A stretch of DNA of 64,000 bases from Neoceratodus forsteri (taxonomy: Eukaryota; Chordata; Ceratodontiformes; Ceratodontidae). The notes below the pieces were generated by a model. That model saw nothing but the letters and a program-made list of their open reading frames with translations, ran no database searches and had not been told where the DNA came from. Location: NCBI GenBank assembly GCA_016271365.2, contig CM028132.1:1182017001-1182081000 (forward strand), given 5' to 3'. The translations under genes and the position numbers were made by a program. Of the stretch, positions 54,500 to 64,000 are shown piece by piece; the first letter of the stretch is position 1, and each line of letters starts with the position of its first letter.

Positions 54500-55400
54500 A
54501 AGAGGGTTAGTGAGAGCCTCGAGGTCCTGCCCTGGCTACCATCCGTGCTAAACGGGCCAGTAACCCTGAAGCGACTGCACAGGCCTATCTTGAGGCCTTG
54601 GAGAATGTGTATGGGAGCCCAGATTCTGATGAGGACCTATGGTGGAGAGTAAGAAATGCACAACAGTACCAAGGGAGTTGTTGTCTGTGTATGTCTCGGC
54701 TGGAAAAATTGTTGCAAGAATGCCTCAGAAAGGGTAGTTTGCCAGCGATTGAACTGGACCGAACCAGACTGGACAGAATCCTTAAGTCTGCCCCTTCTCA
54801 GAACTGCTGTTTGCTTCAGTTCGCCTGGCCGAACGACTGGAATCCCCACCCTCCTATGATGAGTTAATGAGAGAATTCGAGGAGTTGAGAAAAGGCGACC
54901 TCGGGAGGTACCTGCACCAACAGCTGTGGCTACGACCAGTGACTGAGGGTGACCCATCAAGTGAAGTTCAGGGGCAGAGGTTGACAGTCAATGAGTGCTC
55001 TGACAAGGAAAAGATATGCCACAATGGGCGAACTGTTGAGAGATCCGAGATTCAAAACAGTCCCTTTATGAAGGCCACGCCTGCAAGTACGGGCCCCTGA
55101 CCTATATCCGACTGCATCTGCTATGGGGTGGGGGTACCACCATGTATCTCCTGCTGATAACAGCTCCAAACTCAATTCCTTGACCATGGAAGTGGAGAAA
55201 CTGACGAGATGTCTCCAAATGCTTATCACGCCAAGACAGAGATGGCACCCAGGTTTCAAGTTAGTAATACCCCGCCCTGGCTCCCAGTGTGGCGCCTCGG
55301 CCAGCTCAAACTCCAGAAAGTATGTTTTGCTATAATTGTGGGAAAGATGGGCACATGAAAGGGAATACCAGTCCCAAAGACACTGACAAAGTTGCATATA
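54500..55400 (+). pseudogene. Gypsy Gag, capsid C-terminal half and zinc knuckle
   Basis: Across frames: AYLEALENVYGSPDSDEDLW and RLEKLLQECLRKGSLPAIEL (54598-54770), RLAERLESPPSYDELMREFE (54820-54890), then a knuckle reading CYNCGKDGHMKGN at 55328-55366. The last cysteine of C-x2-C-x4-H-x4-C is asparagine here, so zinc binding may be lost. Capsid C-terminal helices with 'GxxESxEDL' and 'SPPSxxEL' again recall PNMA proteins. The Gag packages element RNA. Confidence 0.75.
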
Positions 55401-55470
55401 GGCTACAAGGAGAGCTTGGAGAAGAAATCAGTGGTTAAGAGGTGCGACATGATCCAGTGAGGGCACCAAA

Positions 55471-55843
55471 ATGCTAATTCACGTCCTTCTGTGGCAAGTT
55501 CAGTTGCCCAGGCCCCCACTACCTCTCTCAGACTGGTCCAGAATAGTGGGTCCCTCCATGGAGACCACTGTAAAGGTGAATGGAGTGTCTACAAGAGCTG
55601 TATTAGACAGTGGCTCCCAAGTGACAATTATGTTCCAGGTTGGTATCAGAAGCATTTGTCAGACGTACCCTTACAACCATTAGAAGGACTGCATGTATGG
55701 GGTTAAGTGAGAAGGCCTACCCTATTCGGGTATATCCGAATTTGGCTGTCTTCCCCACCTCCGTGGCTGGAGTGGCCGAACAAGTAGAGACCCTAGCCTT
55801 AGTGTGTCCCCCACTGGACTGTATGATGGTGTCCCTTTGTTGA
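55471..55843 (+). pseudogene. Gypsy aspartic protease
   Basis: The frame at 55471-55683 reads GPSMETTVKVNGVSTRAVLD followed by SGSQVTIMF, with the catalytic D-S-G triad of retropepsins near 55605-55613. The frame shifts at about 55640 into LTTIRRTACMGLSEKAYPIR. It would cut Gag-Pol in the particle. Length is in the usual range for the domain. Confidence 0.8.
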
Positions 55844-56374
55844 TTGGAACAAATGCTCATATGTTAGGAAGGCTGGCACAGTTGTGTTATGAAAAACAGG
55901 GTCAAAGACTAGTAGAGCTTTAAGAGTTCCGGCTTTAATTAAGAAGGCCTATGAGGCAGAGAGATGCTGAAAAAACAGAACCAGAGGAACCGGTCGGAAT
56001 TGTATGGAAGAAGGATCCTGAGTCTCTGATCCTGGCGCCAAATGCCCAGTGTACCTTACAGGGAGAGGTCGTATCAGAAAGGATGTTAAGAAAAAATATT
56101 AATGTTGGATGCACCAGGCGATGGAAAATTGCCAGAGGGACTGCTGGTCAAGCCTAGTATTTTGCCCGCTAGAGCCCATGCTTATGCCAGAAGGGTAATG
56201 GTCCAAGTTCATAATGTGTCTGAAGAGACATTCGAGTAAACAGAGGTTGCATCCTGGCTAATGTGCATTGTGCAGACACTGCAGTGCTACCCAGCAGCAA
56301 GAGTTCAAGGAAGAATGACAGAGTAACGCCTGACTTGTTTGATTTCGTGACTCCCGCTGCCAGCTGAATGGAAA

Positions 56375-57355
56375 GTGAGGATCAGTGAGAAGCTTGCCCA
56401 GAGAGACCAGGTGTTTTCTTTAAAGGAATGGGATGTAGGATGCGTGCAAGGAGCTGAGCACAATATCCGCTGCATGACGAAAGACCATTTCGTGAGAGGT
56501 CTCGGCGCCTGGCACCTGCTGACATAGATGATGTGAGGACGGCATCTGCAAGAGATGTTAGCTGCTGGTGTAATACAAGAATCCAGAAGCCCTTATGCTT
56601 CCCCCATTGTGGTAGTGAGGGAAAAAGAATGGAACAGTAAGGATGTGTGTGGATTATCGCACTTAAACCGCGGACTATCCCTGATCAGTACACAATGCCC
56701 CATTCAGGATGCTTTGGACTGCCTAAGCGGAGCAAGTGGTTCTCTGTGCTGGATCTCCAGTGGGTACTACCAGATCCCGATGGCCCAGAGGACCGTGAGA
56801 AGACGGCCTTTATCTGTCCGCTTGGCTTCTATGAATTCATGGGGATGCCTCAAGGATTTCAGGTGCCCAGCCACTTTTCAACGATTGATGGAGCGTGCAG
56901 TGGGGGACATGAACTTACTAGAGTGCCTGGTATACCTAGATGATGTTATTGTGTTTGGCAGCTCACTGGAGGAACATGAGAGCAGATTATTTAAGGTATT
57001 GGACCGACTGGAGGACTTTGGCCTTAAACTGTCCATTGATAAGTGTCAATTCTTTCAAACATCAGTAAAGTATGTGGGACACATAGTATCCACCGAGGGA
57101 ATAGAGACCGACCCAAGTAAAGTTGAGGCCTTGACCACCTGGCCACAGCCCAAAAATCTAAAAGAACTGCAAAGATTCCTGGGATTCTGTGGTTATTATC
57201 GGCTTCATCAAGGACTATTCAAGAGTGATCCGCCTTTACTTAATCTTACTCAAGGGTATCCCCAACCCACAAAAATACCAAAGTCAGCGTCCCTCAAGAC
57301 TGAAAGAGTGTATTTTCATCCGAGTGAAAGTATTTGGGGCCCGCTGGACTCCTGA
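56375..57355 (+). pseudogene. Gypsy reverse transcriptase
   Basis: The frame from 56555 reads MLAAGVIQESRSPYASPIVV (standard Gypsy RT entry), and after shifts ISSGYYQIPMAQRT (motif A region, DL.sGYyQi.), DFRCPATFQRLMERAV, then LLECLVYLDDVIVFGSSLEE with an intact YLDD (about 56928-56940). The connection follows: FQTSVKYVGHIVSTEGIETD and LKELQRFLGFCGYYR. Motif A's DL residues lie in another frame (VLDLQW, 56743). This is the best preserved domain and shows a typical Metaviridae RT. Confidence 0.93.
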
Positions 57356-57359
57356 TTAT

Positions 57360-57800
57360 GAGACTGCTTTTCATGAGATCATATATCAACTTACCCATGC
57401 TCCAGTGCTGGCCTATGCCGATCCAAGAAAACTCGATCCTGCACACTGATGCTAGCTTGCAAGGGTTGGGGCTGTGTTGTACCAAGAGCACGAGAATGGC
57501 CTGAGACCAGTGGCCTTTGCCAGTAGAAGCCTGACCCCATCCGAAAAGAACTATCCTGTACATAAGTTAGAGTTCCTAGCTTTGAAGTGGGCTATTGTTG
57601 ACCAATTCCATGAGTACTTGTATGGGGCTAAAATACTAGTAAAAGCAGACAATAATCCTTTGACCTATGTGCAGACCTCAGCTAAGTTGGATGCCACTGG
57701 CCATAGGTGGCTTTCTGCATTATCTACATATGACTATGCTCTGAATACCGAGCAGGTCTGAACCACATAGATGCTGATGCTCTCTCCGGAGGCCTGTTCC
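57360..57800 (+). pseudogene. Gypsy RNase H
   Basis: After RT, reading TPDYETAFHEIIYQLTHAPV then a frameshift; at 57474-57761 VAFASRSLTPSEKNYPVHKL, EFLALKWAIVDQFHEYLYG and ILVKADNNPLTYVQTSAKLD. The glutamate of 'kLEfLALkWA' and aspartate of 'aDNNPLTY' are present; the first aspartate is near 57446 (HTDASLQG-like). It degrades the RNA of RNA-DNA hybrids. Confidence 0.88.
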
Positions 57801-58199
57801 CCAGAATGATTGGGTCCGATTGGCAGAACCTGACATTCGGGCACTCTGCCGAAGTTTGACAGGGAGGAACAAATGTCCACGGACGCAGTGGACTGCATGG
57901 TGGATTGCTTGGGAGCCTCTGAGAATTGCATACCTGCGCTTGTTGCCACTTTTCTGCAATAGACATTGGTGCACTGCCTCAGCTGGACAATGACAGTATT
58001 CGCGGGCTCAATCCCGCGATCCCATGATCAAAGCAGCTTTAGAAGCCCTCTATGCAGGAAAAGATGTGTCCAAATTACGCTCCACTGATTTGAGAACTGC
58101 ACTGTTATACAAAGAAGGTCCTAAGTTGAAACTGATCAATAAACTGTTATACAGAGAAACAGTAGACAGAGGGGACAAGTAGACAAACAACAACTAGTG

Positions 58200-58900
58200 C
58201 TGCCCCTGCCTTCGAGACTCAGTACTGAGGTCCTTGCACAACCACATGGGGCACCTTGGTATAGATAGAACACTTGACTTGGTGAGATCCAGATTCTATT
58301 GGCCTAAGATGGGGGCTGATGTGGAGCAACACATTCGAACTTGTAGTCGCTGCTTACAGAGGAAAGCTTTGCCCCAGAGGGCTGCCCCCCTTGTTAACAT
58401 CACCACCAGTGCACCCATGGAGCTGGTCTGTATTGATTTTCTGAGTTTGGAGTCAGATCAAAGAAATATCAGTAATGTGCTGGTGGTCACTGACCATTTC
58501 ACGAGATATACCCAAGCTTTCCCACCAAAGACCAGAAAGCATCCACTGTAGCCAAAGTACTTGTAGAAACTTTTTGTTCACTATGGGGCTCCACAAAGAA
58601 TCCATTCTGATCAAGGAGAGACTTTGAGAGTCGCCTGATCAAAGAGATGCTTTCTCTGTGGGAGTGCGAAGTCCAGAACCACCTCACTACCACCCCAGGG
58701 GACCCACAGCCTGAACGCTTTCAACCGCACTTTGCTAGATATGCTAGGCACCCTGCACCCAAAGGACAAGCCTAGATGGAGCCAACAAATTAGCACCCTG
58801 GTACATGCTTATAACTGCACCAAAGTGATGCCACTGGATTCTCCCCTACCGCCTGATGTTTGGAAGAGAAGCTCGACTACCAGTAGATGTGTGTTTTGGG
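58200..58900 (+). pseudogene. Gypsy integrase
   Basis: The frame 58234-58551 opens with the H2C2 zinc domain (HMGHLGIDRTLDLVRSRFYW, ending TCSRCLQRK: H-x3-H then C-x2-C) and reads MELVCIDFLSLES, containing the first catalytic aspartate. A frameshift at about 58530 is followed by VHYGAPQRIHSDQG (second aspartate, near 58605) and TTPGDPQPE (glutamate region, near 58690-58720). Together the DDE core is complete but broken. Located C-terminal to RNase H as in Ty3/Gypsy. Confidence 0.9.
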
Positions 58901-58959
58901 GTCTCTCCTGATGGGGTTCAAGCTGACAACTATTTACAGTATGTGCAAAGTTAAAGGCC

Positions 58960-59690
58960 CAGCTAACTCATGCGTACCAACTGGCTCAAACCATGGCTGC
59001 CAAAAAGAAATCTGGCCAACAAAGAAAGGTATGATAAAAGGTGAAAGCACAGGAACTCCAGGAGGAGATCGGTGTGCTAAGAAATCTGGGACTGCATGGC
59101 AAGCACAAGATTGCTGACAGATGGCACCATCTCCCTCACATTGTAGTGGGCAAACTAGATGATCTGCCAGTGTACAAAGTAAGGCCTGAGAATAATTCAA
59201 AAGATGTAAAACAATGCATAGAAATCATTTACTGCCCATTGGACAAATCCTGATTGAGTCTGAGCCCCCAGAAGATGCCCCCTCTGGACCAGTGACTAGA
59301 GCTGCTGCTAAGAAAAGACCAAGGAAGTCTGCACCTACAGAAGCAGAGTTAAAGTGTTCCCCTGCACAATTCCCAGTTGAGCATGACTGTCAGTCCATAT
59401 CAGAAGAAAGTGAGAGTGACTTTGAATACTATCCTTCTTACGAACTGAGTCAATTATTTCGGGGCAATCCCCTAGTCAATACTGGAGATGAGCTGGGCCT
59501 TCTGGACTGTCCAAGCCCCAGCTTCGTCCCTGGAGCAATGCTCCCAGAAAGTGAAGTGCAAAGCATCAGATCAGATGAAATGGAATCATTGTGCATGGTT
59601 GAACTGTTTGAGCTTTCAGGGAGGAAAATGATAGATTGGAGCAGACTGGTGATACACCGAACAAGAAGAGTATTTTGAGTGCCCTGACAG
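58960..59690 (+). pseudogene. Gypsy integrase C-terminal tail
   Basis: Readings: QLTHAYQLAQTMAAKKK, LRNLGLHGKHKIADRW, VVGKLDDLPVYKVRPE and MHRNHLLPIGQI, which form the C-terminal chromatin-facing part of vertebrate Gypsy integrases (before it ends in 'LHRN.LLP.g'). A further open frame, 59214-59678, continues with an acidic, serine-rich and basic tail (PVTRAAAKKRPRKSAP). No chromodomain motif was recognised. Confidence 0.75.
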
Positions 59691-60298
59691 TCCACTGCCA
59701 GTGTCCAAAGCTCTCCATGCGAGCCAAATGTTGTGGACTCAGAAACTGTAACTCCTGGAGCTGAAAGTGCCCCAAGTTCTAGCCTCTCTACCCCCATGGA
59801 GACTCCTGACAAGTGAGGACAATGCTGAAAATGAGGCTCAGAGTGCAGAGACTATAACAGTTCCCCTAGAAAGACTGGTCGAGCTGTAAAGCCTGTGGTG
59901 CACCTCAGTTATGATTCACTTGGGAGGCCTGTGGACTTGCCTCTCAATGTTGTCCATAAAGGAGTGTATGTGTCCCGAGCTCATTGCCCAAACTGAGCAT
60001 CAGTGCTAACTCAAGTTACTTGTGTTGCCCTCTAAGTATGGTGCCTTGCCCCATCCAGCCCCAAGGTAACTGATAGGAAGGCCCCTCTCTTCAGGTTTCA
60101 TGTACAAGAGGTAATAACTTGAGTTATGGTACAATGTGTATGTAATACTGTAAAGAGTGACGTACTGCAATGTTTCAGAAATGTGTTCTTGGTAAAATGA
60201 TATATTGACTGATGATTACATGTGTGCGACCTAATGCAAATGTATATGGTTGCAGTTGAAACTTATAGGGGTACCTTGTGTGGACGTCAAGCTTTCCC

Positions 60299-60311
60299 AA
60301 ACCAGGAAGGG
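60299..60311 (+). other. Polypurine tract before the 3' LTR
   Basis: AAACCAGGAAGGG sits directly before the LTR TG. It is short and interrupted by CC, so the assignment rests on position. Confidence 0.5.
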
Positions 60312-61931
60312 TGTAACCCCCTGCAAATGGGGGTTCCCAAAAGACTTCCAGGAGCTTGCTTGAATGCTCCAAGCCTGAATGGTGTTTGGCGTTTAAGCCA
60401 TTTATCAGTGAGTGTTTTAGAGCCTCTGGTACTGTTCTTTAAGAGCTGTCTGCTTGCAGACATAATTAGTTTGTATGGGGACTGTGTGCTTCTCTGTTTG
60501 AGTACCACTCGAACTGCTGCCAATTTCTTCATTTTTGCAGTCACTAGAGTGCAAAGGAACCTATCTGAAAGATGTAACTGTTTGCCAGAAATTATTTAGA
60601 GTAATAATGAAATTACAGTTTGTCTAACCTGCTTTCTTTGCAGTCAGAACTGTGTCTGCTAGTTCCCCATTCTAGTTTTGAACTGCTGAACTGGACCAAT
60701 CAGTGTGGGGTAAGCTAGCTCTAAAATGGTGCCTTGGACGAATCAGAACTTGGACTCATAATCTAAGCCAGCCACAAGAGGATTGTATGGGCAGTGACTC
60801 TGGGAGATGTAGTTTAGACTTCAGTGCCTTTTTGGACCAACAGCAGCAGTCTATTGTGAGTGACAGCCAATCCAGTCAAGAACTGGGAGGAACTCAAAGG
60901 AAGTGCCCGGTTTTTTCAGTTGGAGTGTCAGTTGAGCTTTGGCAGTGAAGAAGGAAGGAGCCCTGTGCTTTTTCAGTGTGCAGTTTTAGTCAAAAAACGT
61001 GTGTAAGGCCCAGAGTTCCGGTCTGCAGCTTGTGTAACAGCTTGTTAGGACTGAATCGTCCTGTGAAAAGAATCAAAGGATCTCTGAAGAGTAGAAACCA
61101 GGCTCACCCTGTAGAAGACTGGAGGAATTCCTGAAATTTCACTCGGTCTGTCAGGAACTGAATCTGCTGTGTGTTCTCCCGGGTATTGTGCAGTAATTGC
61201 GATCGGGATACAGATGCAGCCTGCCTGGTATAGTGCTTTCTTTTATATGGATGTGTGAAGAGGTTTGTGTACCTCAAGTGAGCCCTGCTGACATTGAAGG
61301 ACCCTATCTTATTTGGAGGTCGTGAGTACTAATTCAGGGTCGCTCCTGTTGAATTGCCACATTAAATCCAAATGGAATTACTGTACTGCTGACTGTTTAA
61401 TTCTCCTTTTCTCTGTGTGAAAGGCCCCTACCAGCTGCCACGGTTTGGACTAGCCACTGGGGCTTGGGTGCCCAGGGACAGTAACTGATAGGATAGGCCT
61501 GTGCACAGAGCCATAGGTAGATTATTAGAGTGATAAGCTAATTAACCTGATTTCCCCTGTCCTTGTTATATCCCCTAAATAAATCAGAGCTGCTCGTTTC
61601 AGCAAAGTTATACTGCCTGAGGTATTTGTCTATGTTAAAGTACTGTACTGTGATTGTTGCACTGTATCTCATTTCACAGGAGGTCCCAGTGCGGAACCAG
61701 ACCTGGGGGTAAGTGTATACTGTGAAGGTAATTCTGATATATTGTGTGGGCCACTAGTGGGAAGAAAGGGGGGTTGCAGTGTCCCAGAGGGCTGTGACCA
61801 AGTTAGTTTAACTATTGCAAACCCTGACCTCTGGGTGGAGGCACCCGCCATTGGATCCAGGCCCCTCAACCTGTTAGTGGCAAATCAGGCAGGGGTAGTA
61901 GCCCCTGGGATAGCGCCATCTAGGGGTTACA
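60312..61931 (+). repeat. 3' LTR of the Gypsy element
   Basis: Same sequence as the 5' LTR with few substitutions and many single-base indels, mainly in homopolymers. Ends GGGGTTACA followed by the ATAG duplication. AATAAA lies at about 61577. Confidence 0.95.
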
Positions 61932-61935
61932 ATAG

Positions 61936-62900
61936 GATTCACTTTTAACGGTCAATTACCATAGCTTCTACTTCTCACGCGAGATTCTATTACACAGGTG
62001 AGCCACTGAGGACTCCAGGTAAAGAAGCTGCTACACACCCTTTCAAATGCCTGAAGATAGAAATATTTGTTTAATGGGCTGCAATTGGTCTTGTTATATA
62101 TGAGCTCAGCATCTTTCGATGGCATAATTGTCTTTCGTATCCTGCTGAATTAAAATGAACTGCTTTGCTAATAATCTAAAGGACTTCTATAAATGAAAAG
62201 GAGACATCTAGCCTTGTATTTTAGCTTACTAACTATGAAAGAGATGTTTTGGCTGTTTGCTCCAGCTTACGGACTACTGGACTCCCTGAGATAAATGACG
62301 CCTTTGTAACAGTTGTGTTTTCCTTTTTAAGTTTATATTTAGCTGCTAAGTGAGGTTCTTTTTTTTTGCACAGAACTGAGCTGCTGAATGATTGTCTTGA
62401 ATTTACTTATTTAGTACTGAAAACTAGTAAATTATCTTAGTTATATGTAATAACCTCACCGCTAAAATTGTTATTTATGGCCATTTAGATAGGAAAGTGT
62501 ACGCTGAATTTGCATTATTCCTGATCTAAGCTTCTGGCAAGTGTGATGTCAGTTGTTTATATACATTGTATATTTGCATGGTTTGTTTTATGATGTTTTT
62601 AGTATATTGTAATAGCATGTAGCTGAACAAAAAAATCCATTAACTAGTAAAAAATTGGTGACGTTATTAAATCCATCCCAAAAGTGACCTAAATTGTAAG
62701 TGTGCTTTCAGAAAAACCCAACGGCTAAACGATCACCTGTTTATATCTTAACACATGCTTCTCAAGTAGATCTAATGTGTGAATATGTCAGTAGTTCTTA
62801 ACTTGGAATAAGGTGTATTTACATGTTTGCTGCCCACAATATTTATATGGTAATAAGTTTATATGTTCCCATACATTAATTTCTTGTACTATTTACTGAA
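61936..62900. other. Unclassified AT-rich sequence
   Basis: No frame or repeat boundary recognised; continuous with the region left of the Gypsy insertion. Confidence 0.3.
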
Positions 62901-64000
62901 TATACTACACCTCCACTGGTCATGATAGTCCTATCCAAGTCCCTCTGCCTCAAATGGCATCTTCTCCCCATCCTCCATTTTATCTCAAGGCTGTGACGGT
63001 AAAAGAAATGCAGAGATTGCCAACTGGTCTCTCACCCTTTTCTAGTGCTGGCCTTGATGGCATGGAACCAAAGCTTCTCTGCCTTGGTGCTGCCTGCATT
63101 GCCTCCCCTGTGGTCCATATCGTCAACCTATCTTTAGCCTCTGGGGTTATCCCAGACTTGCGGAAGGTGGCACGGGTTGTCCCTGTGCTCAAACAGGGCA
63201 ACCCCGGGATCCTTGACAACTATCGTCTGATTGCCATTCTGCCTGCCATCAGCAAGCTCCTTGAGAAAGTTGTGGCGGGACAACTCTTGGATTATATCCA
63301 GGCTCATGAGCTTCTGTCTCCCTCGCAGCATGGCTTTTGAAAAGGGCACAGCACCACCTCTGCGCTGGTCTGTGTCACTTCTGGGATAAGGGCTGCTATG
63401 GACCAGGGCAGACTCTCTGGGGCCATCTTTATTGATCTCTCTAAAGCCTTTGACCTTGTTGACCATGCCTTGCTATGCTCTCAACTTGGGTCTTTGGGCT
63501 TATCCCCTCCGGCCCTGAGTTGGTTCTCCAACTACCTTCATGGAAGGCAGCAACTGACCAAATATAGTAAGGTGCTTTTGGAAGTCACCCCGTGTCCTCA
63601 GGGGTCCCCAAGGGGTCAGTGCTTGGGCCCCTGCTTTTTTCCATCTTCATCAACGACCTTCCCTCCTCGGTGGCCTCCTGCAGGGCTGTCCTGTATGCTG
63701 ATGGCCTTGTTATCCTCACTCATTCAAAGGATATTGGGGTCATTAACCACCAACTGAGTGAGGGTTTCAGGAGTGTCCATTCCTGGATATCATCCCATAA
63801 ACTGGTCCGAAATCTTAAAAAGACCCAGGCCATGCTGTTCGGTTCCCTGGCCAAGTTAAAGGCCTCCTCTGTTCCTATGTGCATCTCGGGTATTGATGGC
63901 ACTCCTGTTCTCACCACCGATTCTGTCAAATACCTTGGAGTGACACTTGACCCGCAGCTCGATCTTGGTCAGCATATCCAAAATGCGTGTAGAGCTGTTA
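62900..64000 (+). pseudogene. L2-like reverse transcriptase (runs off the window)
   Basis: Frame 62954-63340: a GLDGMEPKLL block, IVNLSLASGVIPDLRKVARV, VPVLKQGNP, NYRLIAILPAISKLLEKVVA, LLSPSQHGF (then a stop where L2 RTs have R). It continues in another frame with GAIFIDLSKAFDLVDHALLC (motif A) and SPPALSWFSNYLHGRQQ, and after a shift near 63590 with a GPLLFSIFINDLP-like reading and a block reading VLYADG (YADD with G; about 63690). 'Sai.kllEkvva.qL..Yl' plus 'FIDLSKAFD.VDH' and 'WF.nYL.gR.Q' point to the L2 clade rather than CR1. It is 5'-truncated; the end lies outside. Confidence 0.82.

Larger units (their letters stand above)
52172..61935 (+). mobile_element. Complete Ty3/Gypsy retrotransposon with PNMA-like Gag
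   Basis: 9756-bp element (52176-61931) with a 4-bp target duplication ATAG at 52172-52175 and 61932-61935. LTRs are 52176-53793 (1618 bp) and 60312-61931 (1620 bp). Internal order: primer-binding site, Gag, protease, RT, RNase H, integrase with a C-terminal tail. Integrase downstream of RNase H places it in Ty3/Gypsy. No envelope-like frame was seen. Coding frames are broken by many indels. LTR identity is very high apart from indels, so insertion is recent relative to its neighbours. Confidence 0.93.

Noticed and set aside
52176..61931. Retrovirus with an envelope gene
   Set aside because: No signal peptide or transmembrane envelope-like frame lies between integrase and the 3' LTR; the 59214-59678 frame is a charged integrase tail. 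Domain order and Gag type fit Ty3/Gypsy.
1..64000. CRISPR arrays, bacterial operons, Shine-Dalgarno sites
   Set aside because: The window is eukaryotic, retrotransposon-dominated DNA; no regularly spaced repeat array or operon-like gene order is present.

Overview
This is a vertebrate nuclear genomic window made almost entirely of transposable elements. No cellular gene could be identified; one short exon-like open frame (24277-24524, minus) is the only candidate. The mix of families is CR1 LINEs ending in a TTTCTATG-type tail, Tx1/L1-like LINEs, an L2-like LINE, GIY-YIG Penelope-like elements (PLEs), DIRS tyrosine-recombinase retrotransposons, a Ty3/Gypsy element, tRNA-derived SINEs and hairpin MITEs. 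That mix fits an amphibian best, plausibly a caecilian. A squamate, turtle or lungfish is not excluded; this is inference from repeat content only.

Layout. 1-2950: the 3' part of a DIRS element (RT, RNase H, tyrosine recombinase, terminal repeats). 3205-3734: a long SINE. 4660-15912: one minus-strand L1 split into four pieces by two CR1 copies and a SINE; the first CR1 itself carries a solo LTR, a 178-bp insertion and another SINE. 18327-23880: a MITE, then a nearly 5-kb L1 (minus) that landed inside a palindromic element with a 15-bp target-site duplication (TSD). 26530-29250: a decayed CR1 with an esterase ORF1, a long palindrome and a DIRS gag-like insertion. 29254-33570: duplicated repeats, hairpins and an L1 ORF1 remnant. 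33617-42896: a PLE (minus) with flanking repeats and a GIY-YIG domain, interrupted by a CR1 (minus). 44180-49620: a second PLE (minus), interrupted by a CR1 (plus). 49720-50720: the left end of a second DIRS. 52176-61931: a complete 9.76-kb Gypsy element with 1.62-kb LTRs, a 4-bp TSD and a Gag resembling PNMA proteins. 62900-64000: an L2-like reverse transcriptase running off the window.

Every coding region is broken, mostly by frameshifts. The two LTRs of the Gypsy element differ mainly by one-base indels in homopolymers. Part of the fragmentation may therefore be uncorrected long-read consensus error rather than true decay, so 'pseudogene' calls here are provisional. The functional story is one of layered retrotransposition (copy-and-paste by target-primed reverse transcription, tyrosine recombinase or integrase), with a readable order of insertion at several loci.
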